Of a stretch of 64,000 nt of DNA, positions 1 through 11,006 are shown piece after piece. This stretch comes from Ophiobolus disseminans (Eukaryota; Ascomycota; Dothideomycetes; Pleosporales; Phaeosphaeriaceae). A program made the translations under genes and the position numbers. The first letter of the stretch is position 1. The number at the start of each line of letters is the position of its first letter. The stretch is from NCBI GenBank assembly GCA_010093685.1, contig MU006233.1, positions 62,001-126,000 of the forward strand, written 5' to 3'. The notes under the pieces were generated by a model, which saw only the letters and a program-made list of their open reading frames with translations, ran no database searches and was not told the origin of the DNA.

Positions 1-1690
1 CCCCGAACCACCCGAGTCCCCCAAGCAGACTCGAGCTCCAAGCATAGAAACCCCAAACGGAACAGCCGCCGACGCTCCTCTCGAGGCGAGCGGCTCGAGT
101 GCAATGAATGGCGCAGTCCACGATTCGATCCCGGAATTGAGGGAGCCACCCCCACCCCCTCCGGTTGAAGAAGTAAACCCTGAGGTACGCAGGACAAACC
201 AAGCGCACCTTCCGAGGCTGACCCCTGCGCAGCCTGAGAAGGACGCCGAGGGTTTCTCGGTCCCACCATCGACTATCGATGCCATCACGGAAGCCGAGCG
301 GGAGGCTGGCTTGTAAGTGAGGTTTGACCGAGTTACAACTATGGCTGACCGCAGTGCAGCACCCAAGCCGAAAGTAATACCACTCCCCAATTCAAGCTCG
401 ACATAAGAAACGCACCCATCCAAGAAGAAGATGGCGACGCCGACGCAGCGACGGCCAACTTGGTCAATACTCTACGAGCGGTAAGAGAGACGCACTACAT
501 CTGTACAGCTTGGCCTAACCAACGAACAGCAAGCAGCGCCGCCGAAGCGAGCATCGACCTTGCGCGGTCGAAGAGATGTTCGCAACACAATATTCATCCC
601 TAACCCGACGGCACCAGAACTGCAAAGTATAGGCGAGGCACCTCCACTACCATCCGCTGGTTCTGGTCCGAGTGCTGCAACATTTCCTACGCCAGCGCCT
701 CTCCCGCAACCCACCTCGCCAGCATTCAAGCCCCCGCACAGGTCGCTGCTCTCGGACGACCCTGCGGCGTCCGACACACAATCCATTCGTTCAGGCCGAT
801 CATTGAGTAGCTCCGCAAGCACCACGATCAAGCACCCGGACCTGCATGAGCCTGGGCTCAATGCGTCACTGGTAGAGACTGTCAGCGCGTGGTTCGAGCA
901 GGGCACCGTTACCAAGGCCATGGTCATTGGGCAGGTCGCATTGGCCTACAATCCCGTCGATCTGTCGGCTGGACCATTTGGTACAGAAAGTGTGCGTCTG
1001 GAGAACTTTCCCGTGCTAGAGAAGGTTGCGCCCAACCCCGCATTCATCGAACAAGCGCCCGACAGTCCAGGAAACTACACCGTAGACCTTGCGAGAATCA
1101 CTAAGACATCGGTGGCGTTTCACTATCAGCTTCACATAGAGAACGACAATGTCGCTGCGCTCGCGCCACTCATCCTCTCCCCATTGTGGAAGACAGAAGC
1201 AGGCCAAGCGTCTGCCATTTTGAACTACTCTCTCAATCCCAAGTTCAACCTCGGCGGCACATCAAGCGTGACGATTCGGAACTTGGTATTGATAATACGA
1301 CTTGAACCTGGATCGAGAGCAACGTCCTGCCAGTCGAAGCCGCCTGGTACCTTTTCGCGAGATAAGAGTTTGATGTACTGGCGCCTGGGCGACGTCACAT
1401 TCTCCAAGGACCAACCAGCACAAGCCATCCGTGTACGTTTTGTTACGGAAGGCGAGGCCAAGCCGGGCAACACTGAGGCTCGGTGGGAGATCAGTGGCGA
1501 GCATTCAGTGACTCTCGGGAGTGGTTTGGGCGTCAGTGTGAGCGCGCGATTGAACGAGACCAAGCAAGACGGCGAAGCGGACCCCTTTGCTGACACGGAC
1601 GAGGCTGCGCCGCCAAGTAGTCCCGCGATTGGATGGATACCAGTTGCAACCGTGAAGCGCATCACGAGCGGCACCTACCTGGGTGTGTGA
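1..1690 (+). CDS. SYP1: Muniscin/Syp1-type endocytic adaptor, C-terminal part (5' end outside window)
   Basis: Three exons are visible: an open frame from base 2 to 312, then 360-480, then 530-1690. The introns at 313-359 and 481-529 have GTAAG donors and CAG acceptors, and the frame stays open only with the acceptor at 359. The junction before the last exon gives a TLRGRRDVRNT segment that I associate with this family. A Ser/Pro-rich linker follows. From about base 850 to the stop lies a mu-homology domain of the muniscin (FCHO/Syp1) type, which binds cargo and the Eps15-like protein Ede1 at early clathrin-coated sites. It ends VKRITSGTYLGV. The N-terminal F-BAR domain expected of the family would lie upstream of the window. 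The next gene is on the same strand after 737 bases. I am fairly sure of the family and less sure of the exact first exon boundary. Confidence 0.85.
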
Positions 1691-2427
1691 AGATTGGATA
1701 ACGGACTAGGCAGGTGTTAATAGTGTATGTTGTGTTGTCGCAGGGTGTAGAAGTAGGGGGAGTATTCGTGATGGTGATTATTCATACCATGCACTGGCAG
1801 ACTATCAGCCAGTGCTTCTTGTAGATAGGTTAAACCATGGTAGTTATTATTGCATGGCCTACGATTGTCCCCGATCGCTTGCGTGTGACTTGGGTGGATA
1901 CGATCGTACGTTTTGTGGACTGAGTAGATGGACTGAGTAGACGTAGTCGGCCGTTTAGCCGGCTGAATCCTGCGGCGCTGCTTTCGGCCCAGCTTACTCG
2001 AGATTTGCAGCGCTGTGGACAGTCGGTGTATCGCATGTGCAGGAGTGAGGCTCGGGTCGCACTACGTCACATCGTCCAGGCCACGATCGCAGCTGCTTGG
2101 GCTGGGCTCCCGCGGCACTAGCATACGGTAGGAGTCGTGGGAGGCACCTGCTCGGGTGTCCCTCGCTGTCATCTGGGTCTCTGCCGTCTCAGCACCTCCT
2201 CGCCCGCCCGAAGGTCGCGGACAGTTGCCGTTGCCGTGCACGACTGTGGTGGCCGTTGGATCGGTCCTTCCCTTTTCGCCGCCACTACGTCATATGCTCC
2301 GTCCTGGCCCTGCCCTGCACGCCCGCTCCATCGCCGCCAGCCCCGGTCCGAGCCTTCGACTCTTCCCACGTCGCATTTCTGCTTCCTGTGCCCAGCGAGG
2401 AGGAGGAGCCGGTGGTACTATGCAGAA
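1691..2427. other. Intergenic region and probable 5' leader of the histidine kinase gene
   Basis: No gene is supported here. A perfect 8-base inverted repeat (GCACTGGC/GCCAGTGC, loop of 9) lies at 1791-1815, about 100 bases after the stop of the Syp1-type gene. A 13-base direct repeat (GGACTGAGTAGA plus one base) lies near 1918-1943. The kinase frame stays open upstream of 2428 to at least 2137, but that stretch reads as low-complexity, cysteine-rich translation and is more likely leader than protein. Confidence 0.5.
1791..1815. other. 8-bp inverted repeat, possible RNA hairpin in 3' UTR
   Basis: GCACTGGC at 1791-1798 pairs perfectly with GCCAGTGC at 1808-1815 across a 9-base loop. It lies about 100 bases past the Syp1-type stop codon, so it may be in the mature 3' UTR. 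The structure is seen in sequence only; its role is unknown. Confidence 0.5.
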
Positions 2428-5400
2428 ATGACCCAGACACCGACGCCCTCACCGACTTCCTCGAGGGACCCCGTCACCACGCCCACGCCCGCGCCCACAC
2501 ACACTTCACCCACCGCCGCGCGCCCGCCGCTGCAGCGCGTCCCGGCCAGCAATGCCCTGCTCTCGTCCCAGACATGGCTGGACGCGGCGCCGGACCAGCA
2601 CGACGAGACGTCCGCCACCGACACGGCCGACACGACCGACGTGAGTGACGACGACGTTGAGGGCCCGCCCGCCCGTGGAGACGCCCACGAAGCAGGGGGA
2701 GCACGAGGGCCCCAGGGCGGTGCGCAGCTCGGAAAGGCGTCACCAGACGATACGGAGCTCGAGCGGCTGCGCGTCCTCCAGCTGCAGATGCTGCAGAAAC
2801 AGCAGCGTGCACGCGCCCGCCCCCCGCAGAGCCCAGCAGCCTTCGCCGTCGCAGGCGCGCGCCGCGTGTCGCCCATCAAGGAGGAGCCGCTGGCCGCCAT
2901 GTCGCCCACGCTGGAAGGAGCCTTCAGCAGCCCGGGGCCGCTGCCCTCGGCCCAGACCACGTCGACCGAGTCGACCGAGTCTGCGCGCACCATACGCGGA
3001 AGCATGCCACCCACGCCTGCCGTCCAGGCCCTCAGGACGCCTTCGTATCCTTTTCCCACCGTCCCAGGCACCCCCAGATGGGCCTCGGCCTTCCACCAAC
3101 CCTTCACCAACCTCTCGCCGACCGTCTCGGCCATCCACGCACGGGAATTCGCAATGCCCTCGGAGCGAATAGCCTCGGAGACCAGCACCCCTGCCGCCTC
3201 GATGACGCCGTTTGCGCCGGGCACGAGGACACACCGTGTGGCCGAGGGCGAGGATCCCCGATATCCCAGTCCAAACCTGTACGACCTAGTTCTGCGCTTG
3301 GGTGTGGAGCCTGGCCTTGCCGCTTGGTGGACTACTGTGACCTCAATCATGCGTGATCACTACGGTGCCGAGCGAGCCACGCTAGCCGTGCCTGCAGACG
3401 CCTCTGATATCGAGAACGTACCGTGGGGCCAGAAGACCACATTCACTGCCACTGCAGAGGAGGGCAGTCCCCGAGCTGCGACGTATCAGGATGCTCCACC
3501 CCAAAGGAGCCGCAAAGTGTCTACAGAACAGCTACACGCCCATCAGCAGACTGAACCTCTAGATACACCCCTTACCCCACTAGTACCCGAGAGAAGACCT
3601 AAGCTCTTTACTCACCACTCGTTCGCGGGGCATGAACGTCAAAAGCAAGACGTTTCGCCTGAAAGCCCAACGCCGTCGCTTTTGTTACGACCGAGAGGCC
3701 CTTTAAGAGCTGCCAGTCATGTAGCGCAAGCACCTGTCAGAGAACACCCCCTAAGACAAGTCTCCCAGGCGTCATTTGATGGCACTTCCAATCCCTATCC
3801 CACCACCTTTCCGTCAAGACAGCATACCTTTAGCGATCCAGACTTTTCGAGTGTGGGTGGAGATTCGTCGTCGCCTTTTGCAGTGTTCAATGTCTTACGT
3901 GCTCTCGACCACGAGCCGGACGCTCTGATCGATAACACCGGTATCAATCGTGTGATTGAACGCGGACGTCTAGTGACATTGACACGAGACTATTCGACCT
4001 CGCTATCAACTTCAAGTGAAGATCTTAGCGACAAAGATACCCATCAACAACAGAAACCCTCAGTCTTACAGAGCACTACAGTCGGCCCTGAATCTCAAAA
4101 GATAGTCCCCTCTCGCAATCGTATCTCTCTCTCCGTTAGCGATGTGCGGTTGCAGCCCAGATACGAGGAATATGAACAGTACCCTAGCTCTCCTTGGGCA
4201 CAGTCGCCCGCTCCGTCTCCCGCCATACAAAATGATCCTGAGGACAACCCATTTTTCTCCACCGGGAGAGTCGATGAAGAAACATTCAATCCCTCGCGGT
4301 CGCCGCAGGATTACACCCAGTATGGTCTGGTGGAGGCAATTGGTGTTGACAGGGCCAGCACTGTTACGCACATTCCCCTTGTCCATCCCACGTTGTCCCA
4401 AGTGATGCAAGCGAATGATCAGAACACTCCTTCGCAGACACCCGCCCTATCACGCAGACAGTCAGACCAATCCGTACCAAGTAGTTCTAACACGACAGGA
4501 GATACGACACGTAGAGCACCAATTGCAATACTCTCTATTCTTTCGCCAATCGTACCATATCCTCGTAATCTCACCAACTCTCTCAAGCACTTGGGACCTC
4601 ACCTAGCGACATCGTTCTCAAACGCGTGGCAATTTACCAATGCCCAGATGCAGATGGCTTCGATCAGGCAGCGCCGGATAACAGCCAGCACTGCCGGTAG
4701 CGCCTCCCTGCCAACGGATCAGGAGACTCTCGACGATTTACTTCATCTGGATCTTGAAAATATGTCCACTTCTGCAGCTGGAAGTGTCACCAGCCCTTCG
4801 GATTACTCGGGGCGCTCACGACATAGCCCAGGTGGATCGATCACCGGGACCCCTGGGTGGGACTCAGCTTCTCTTGGCTTCTCGAGTAAGCACTCTGCAA
4901 CCGGTACGCCTGGTCACCTTGTCGGTAGCGAAGCTGTTGAGAGCTACTTTGATACGAGGAGAAAGACAGCCCGAGTGCCCACTCAGCCACCCACACAGGA
5001 ACAGCCCTCTCGCAAAACAGAGCCGCGACACATCAAACGAGTCAGCATCTCGATTGCCGAGAAACCCGATGATGATGTTACTATTACACGCAACGACAGT
5101 GTGTCAAAGGAGGAAGTCATAGGTACACGTCGAAGTCAGGTGACGAGCGCAACGCAGCATGGTCATTCACTTTTGCACTCTTATGGGGCAGACTTTACGT
5201 CCTCTTTCCAATCGCTCCCAGCAGCTACGACGCCTGGCGGGCGGCCACCACCGCCTCACGGACATACAAGAAGAGGGTCTATTACAGAGACCCTTGATAT
5301 GCCGCCGCCATCTGAGAGTTTGCTTCGTACGATCATCGACTCGTTACCAGTACAAATTTTTACTGCAGCGCCAAGTACGGGTGCCATTACTTGGGTAAAT

Positions 5401-8400
5401 TCGAAATTCTTGATATATCGTGGCCAAGACTCTCGTCAGGTGCTTCAAGACCCATGGGAGGCTATTCATTCGGAAGATCGAAACTCGTACCTAGAACAGT
5501 GGAACAAGTCACTGCGCACCGGTCAGCAGCTTCAGCAAAAAGTTCGCCTTCAACGCTTCGACCAGTGCTACCGGTGGTTTTATGTTCGTGTTGCACCTCT
5601 CAGGAACAAACGTCAACAGATTGTACACTGGATTGGAACGAACATGGACTTCCACGAGCAGCATCTTGCTGAGCTCAACTCGGCTAAGCAGCAAGAGACA
5701 GCTGCATCAGAAGCTAAATATAGAGCATTGGCAAACTCTAGCCCCCAGATTGTTTTCGTGGTTTCTAACAAGAGAGGACTTACTTTTTGCAACTCGCAGT
5801 GGATCACCTTCTCCGGACAATCTGAGAGCCAAGCGCTCGTCAATGGCTTTCTAGAGCATGTTCATCCTGAAGATGTCATCAAGTGCAAATTGCCAGAACT
5901 CAACGAAGACGGCGTGACCAACGTCCCTACCTCCCTTCCCGCGGATGATGTTCGGCAAGGGACGTCTTCAAATTCGTCTGACGATTCCTCAGAGACCGAA
6001 AAAACGGTTACAAGCCCAGGGGGCTCATCACCTGACAGAATGGATCTACCGCAAGCTAAATTGTCCAAGTTGGCAAGTACTGGGATCCTCCGAGTCACAA
6101 AGGATGCTCACGGACGGTCATCATATTCTACTGAGGTGAGGCTTCGCAACAAGGATGGTGAATATAGATGGCATCTCGTGCGAATTTTGCTTGAGAAATC
6201 ACTTGCAGAACAAAGCGACGAGGAAACGTGGTACGGCACTGCCACCGACATCAACGATCACAAACTCCTCGAGCAGACCTTGAAGGAAACCATGGATGCG
6301 AAGTCTAAATTCTTGAGCAACATGTCGCACGAGATTAGAACGCCTCTCAATGGCATATCGGGCATGGTGAACTTCTTGCTGGATAGTGTTCTGAACGCTG
6401 AGCAGCTGGAGCACGTTAATATCATCAAATCCAGTACCGACAGCCTCCTCAACTTGATCAACGATATTCTCGACTTGTCCAAGGTTGAAGCAGGTATGAT
6501 CAAGCTGTCGATGGAATGGATGCACATACCCTCCCTCCTTGAGGAGGTGAATGACCTCAGTATGGGCCTTGCGATCCAGAAGGGGCTAGAACTCAATTAT
6601 CTGGTCGACGAAGGGGTTCCATCGATGGTCAAAGGCGACAAGTTCCGCATTCGGCAGGTCTTACTCAATGTTGTCGGCAACGCCATCAAGTTTACATCGA
6701 GGGGTGAGATATTTGTACGATGCAAGGTTCAGGCACCCGAGCGCTCTGGTCCACTCGAAGAGAACGAGACCATGGTTCAATTTGAGGTTATTGATACCGG
6801 ACGAGGCTTCAATGAACAAGAAGCGAAGTATCTCTTTAAGAGGTTCAGTCAGATTGATGCCAGTAGCACTCGACAACACGGTGGCACTGGCCTCGGTTTG
6901 GCCATATCAATGCAGTTTGTCGAGCTGCATGGTGGGAAAATGGACGCTCGGAGTGTTCCAAACAAGGGGTCAACGTTTTTCTTCACCATCAAGTTTGGCT
7001 TGCCTACACCCGAGGATCATCCAAAGCCACCGGTTTCGACACCTGGGACGCCCGCCATGGAGCCTGCAAATGTGGTCCCACCACTCACCCCGCAAGCAGT
7101 ACCCTCACCACTGCATAGAATGGCACATGCGCATATTACTGCAATGACGCAGATGCAGCAGACTAAGCGAGTATCGAGTGTTTCATCCGAACGCAGCGAA
7201 TCTGTCAAGAGTCCTGCGCCTAGCTTGTCGGCTTCGGAACGTTCACGCGATTCTCCATCCATGTCACTTTCGTCGGGCAGCTCCGACCATTCTCTAACAA
7301 GCACCGCTTTGACTGGTAAATCGAGTCTGCGTTCCGAGAGATCGTCAGCTTCGTCTTTCTTTCAAGACTCGAGACTTAATTCAAGTTCGCATATCGACTT
7401 AGCACTCCCTCCAAAGCGTGCGAACAGCCATCCAGATTTGCCCTCTGACGACTCTGCGACATCGATTGAATCCAACAACACCATCCGTCCCTCGGAACCC
7501 TATCGCAGTCTCTCGCCACTTGGTAGCGCCTTGCAGCCACCAATGTATTCCATCTTGGTTGTTTGCCCGCTAGTTCACAGCAGAGAGGCTACCATGCGTC
7601 ACATCAAGAACACACTTCCCCAGGGCATACCGCATCAAGTTACAGGACAGCCAAGCATCATTGACGCCCAGAAGATGATTGGTGGTGACACTCCTGTCCT
7701 CTTCACGCACGTCGTCCTCGTGTTGCATGATACAGCTGAGGTACATGCAATTATGGATCAGATTTTCAGCTCAATGACGCATGGCAATACTGCTATCGTT
7801 GTTGTTTCGGATCCGTCGCAGAAGAAGGAGTTGATCAAGGAAGCTCCCGGCTATGACTATGAACAACTGCACACGGATAGACGCCTCCAGTTTATTTACC
7901 GTCCCTTGAAGCCGTCTAAGTTCGCTGTGATCTTCGATCCACAAAAGGAACGGGAGTCGAGTACAGATCGCAATCAGGATACTGCTCAGCAAGTTGTCGT
8001 CAGCCAGAAATTGGTCTTTGAAGAGCTCAAGCGCCGCGTGGGCGGCAAGGGAAACAAGGTGCTTCTCGTTGAGGACAACCACATCAATCAAACCGTATGG
8101 CAACCTCGCGTAGCATACAATTTCTAGTGCTGACATCTCTAGGTGGTGCTCAAATTCCTGGCCAAGATTGATGTTGAGACCGAGACAGTCATGGACGGTG
8201 TCCAATGTACCGATACCGTCTTTTCCAAATCACCGGGGTTTTACTCCATTATTCTTGTAAGTCTGCTTGCGATTTTTGGTGTTATGGAGTGCTGACGAGG
8301 TGGGCAGTGTGATTTGCACATGCCTAATAAAGACGGGTATCAAGCTTGCAAGGAGATCCGACGATGGGAGAAGAAGCATGGGTACCGGCGCCATCCCATA

Positions 8401-8577
8401 ATCGCCCTCTCAGCCAACGTATTGGGTGACGTATACGCGAAATGCGTGGAAGCAGGGTTTAACTCGTACGTGACGAAGCCCGTCGAGTTCAAGCAACTCT
8501 CACTCGTCATGGCGAAATTCTTGGATCCGCCCGACCCATCCAAACCTCCCGAACTTATGAGACTCAAGAAACAGTAA
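2428..8577 (+). CDS. Hybrid histidine kinase with two PAS domains and C-terminal receiver
   Basis: Exons are 2428-8094, 8143-8256 and 8308-8577, giving 2,016 residues. The introns (48 and 51 bases) both fall between codons inside the receiver. Residues 1 to about 950 are low-complexity Ser/Pro/Thr sequence. Two PAS-like domains follow, at about 960-1080 and 1095-1290. The phosphoacceptor box is FLSNMSHEIRTPLNG with His1301. The ATPase N box is NVVGNAIKF near 1415 and the G box GGTGLGLA near 1485. A Ser-rich linker of about 300 residues leads to the receiver, with LVEDN near 1880, the acceptor Asp1929 in CDLHMP and Lys1984 in TKP. All catalytic residues are present, so autophosphorylation and intramolecular relay to Asp are expected, then transfer to a histidine phosphotransferase. 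The start at 2428 is the first ATG giving the family-like Ser/Thr/Pro N-terminus. I could not assign a fungal kinase group. The ligand is unknown. Confidence 0.9.
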
Positions 8578-9013
8578 CGGCCACGGACCTAGTAACCTTC
8601 AACATTACAAAGCAACATATTTTGAACTCGCGACGACCTGCATGAGCGATACGGCGCTAGTGAGGACTGCATGCCCCACCACAAGGCGGCGTATTGTATT
8701 GGAAACCATGAGCATTTCAATGGCGTAGGGCTATTTCGACGCCTTTTCTCTGTTTATAATATGCGTGGGGCGGATACACCAGGCGTCGCATGGCGGCGAA
8801 TATAGATGACTATACGACGGACAAGTTGTATGGGGATGTATTATAGGCATATGATATTGCACTGCAGGTGTCATCGACTGTGTGCTGATTGGTGGCGCTT
8901 GTGCCGTTTGGGGCAGTGTCGTCATGGCCGCCAACTCCGTCCGACGTGCATAGCAGTGTGTGACAGGTCGCCAAAGACGACGTATTAATAGCTTTGCACG
9001 CCCGCCCACACCC
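8578..9013. other. Intergenic region
   Basis: This is the 436-base gap between the histidine kinase stop and the b561-like gene, transcribed in the same direction. I see no further gene or clear motif. Confidence 0.5.
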
Positions 9014-9941
9014 ATGGACACCGAATCCATCCGTTCCTACCACCAGGCCCAGACGGACCGCACCGCACGTCTACTGAGCATGGCTTCGACGACGGGCATA
9101 CCGTCGAATGCGGCGGCGACGCGTGGGCAGAGCGAGGAGGAGCCGCTGCTAGGCAGAAGGGGAGACGCGAGCCAGACCGACGGCCAGGCGCTGTACTGGA
9201 ATCTGTGGATTGGCACGGCGCCGATAGCACAAGGGGGAATATGGATTCTCGCCGCGGTGGTGTGGGGGGCCATCCTGTCGCAGAAGCTGATATTCTTCTC
9301 TGCGCACCCTGTGAGTGGTGGTGATGGTACCGTACGCTTCGAGCTTCGCTGACCCGGTCGCAGCTTCTCAACTCGGTGAGACGACGACGACGCACGGCAA
9401 GTACGACTGGAGCATTTTCGCTAACCCCGCGCAGGCCGGCTTCCTGCTCGCCATCCAGGCCGCCCTCGTCGTCCAGCCCACGCATACGGCCTCGCAGAAG
9501 CGCGCGGGCACGCTCGCCCACTTCCTCCTCCACGTGCTGGGCGCGTCCGCCCTCACCGCCGGGCTCGTCGTCATCGAGATGAACAAGGCCGGTCCCGGCC
9601 ACGAGCACTTCGAGTCGCCCCATGCCCGCCTCGGGCTCGCCTTCTACGTGCTCGTGTACGTGCAGGCGCTCGTCGGCTTCACGCAGTACTACGTGCCCCA
9701 CATGTACGGCGGCGTGGAGAATGCCAAGGCCGTCTACAAGTACCATCGCGTGGCAGGCTACGCCGTTGCGGCACTGGGGCTGGCCACCATCTGCGCGGCG
9801 AGCTGGACGACGTACTCGCTGAACGTGGCACACGTGCAGCACTGGGCCGTCGTTGTTGCGAGCGTGCTCGTCGTGGCCGGTCTTGTGCCGCGAATGAGGC
9901 TGGCCAAGTTCGGCGTCACGAGGGAGGCGTCGTCGTCGTAG
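9014..9941 (+). CDS. Cytochrome b561-like membrane protein with a 12-base microexon
   Basis: Exons are 9014-9310, 9364-9375 and 9435-9941, giving 271 residues. The middle exon is only four codons (LLNS). Both flanking introns have GTGAG donors, branch-like CTGAC or CTAAC and CAG acceptors. Joining them gives SAHP-LLNS-AGFLL, which fits the family pattern as I recall it; reading straight through inserts a hydrophilic stretch into a membrane helix instead. The cytosolic N-terminus of about 70 residues carries an acidic EEEPLL motif. Six hydrophobic segments follow, with histidines in HFLLH, PHARLG and KYHRV that could be haem ligands. The family moves electrons across membranes, often with ascorbate. 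Here the role is inferred from topology only; there is no DOMON or reductase domain. The ATG at 9014 is the only sensible start before the first intron. Confidence 0.8.
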
Positions 9942-10057
9942 GGAGCGAGCGGGAATGCCCGCTACATATGCCAATTAAAACTACTATCTTCTTCTATCGA
10001 ACTTGGGTATCTTCCCTGAGATGCTGAATGCAAAACGCCACGCTCCCCCAGCCTAAC

Positions 10058-11006
10058 TCAAAGGAGAACTGCAAGCGCGCCGACAAGTCCGCCGGCGACA
10101 CCCACCATCGAACCCGCCCTATGCACCGCCGCGCCGCCCGTACTCAGTGCCGAGGGCGCTGCCGTCTGCCCGCTCGCCGTCGCAGCATTCAGTCCAGGCC
10201 CAGCAGCAGCTCCTGTCGACTGTATGCCGCCTTGTCTGATCACGCTCGCATCCGCCGTCGCACCGCCGCTCCTGACCACAGTCGTCGCCTTGACACTTCC
10301 GCTCTCAACCGTCGAACTCGCCAGCACGCCCACCGACGTCGCGCTTGCGCCGCACACCCAGTGGGACATTGTGCCCTCCGCTATCTTGGCGTACATATTG
10401 ACGCAGTATGGCGCAGACGACGCCGTGCAGGCCATGGCGGCCGCGTCGTTGTAGCAGGACGAGTCTTCGAGGCATTTCGAGACCGAAGCGCTATTGACGC
10501 AGCGTGTTATCACTTCGGAGCTGGAGCAGCTTCCGTTTGCGCAGCATCCGAACCATTTTTGGGCCGTGTTGTAGATACAGGATCCGGCTGTGCAGGAGAC
10601 AGGAAATTCTAGCAGGAATGATCAGCAACTGTCTTGCGCCGACTTTCATGGTTCGCTGGGGGTGCCTGCGATTGCATGTTGCCAAGTGCGAAGGTGGGGT
10701 CGTTCAAATGAAAGGGTCATGGGTCGCCTTAAAGATGGGGGCCAAGTGCCATGTGTAGGCAATGGGTTGGCATTGAAAGGGGGTCAGCTTACCTGCGTCG
10801 CCATCGAGATATCCGCAGATGGCTGGATTTGCCTTTTGTTGTCTGCGAAATAAGTCTGGCAGAGAGAGAACTTCATTTGTCGGTCTTGGGGAGTAGCCGT
10901 CGAGGGCAGCATAGACGAGGTCCTTGACTGGTGTCGGTAGAGGGCCGTCGAAGGCAAGGCCATATGCCGTTGTGGAGATGGTAAGGAGCGTCGCAAACTT
11001 CTTCAT
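10058..11006 (-). CDS. Secreted cysteine-rich protein with probable GPI anchor
   Basis: Two exons, 11006-10793 and 10608-10058, give 254 residues. The 184-base intron has a GTAAGC donor and a GCTAG acceptor; the joined frame runs DGDA-EFPVSC without a shift. MKKFATLLTISTTAYGLA is a clear signal peptide. After a short propeptide-like stretch ending near LFRRQQ, a cysteine-rich module begins with ICGYL, then SCTAGSC, FGCCANGSCSSS, a cluster around RCVN/KCLED/SSCYND, and YCVNMY and WVCGAS. A Ser/Thr/Gly/Ala-rich tail of about 70 residues ends in the hydrophobic SMVGVAGGLVGALAVLL, which is typical of a GPI attachment signal. I recognise the general pattern of fungal cell-surface proteins but not a named family. 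It could be a wall protein or a secreted effector. Exact cleavage and anchor sites are not determined. Confidence 0.75.

Noticed and set aside
2137..2427. Upstream in-frame extension of the histidine kinase
   Set aside because: It is open in frame, but its Cys/Arg/Pro-rich translation looks like leader sequence. ATG 2428 begins the Ser/Thr/Pro-rich sequence typical of such kinases.
2418..3350. 310-codon minus-strand frame opposite the histidine kinase
   Set aside because: It is a GC-rich shadow of the Ser/Pro-rich N-terminus and shows no recognisable domain.
9364..9434. Reading through from 9364 or 9381 into the third b561 exon without the microexon
   Set aside because: This puts a hydrophilic stretch (THGKYDWSIF) before the second helix and ignores a good CTAAC branch and CAG acceptor. 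The LLNS microexon fits the family better.
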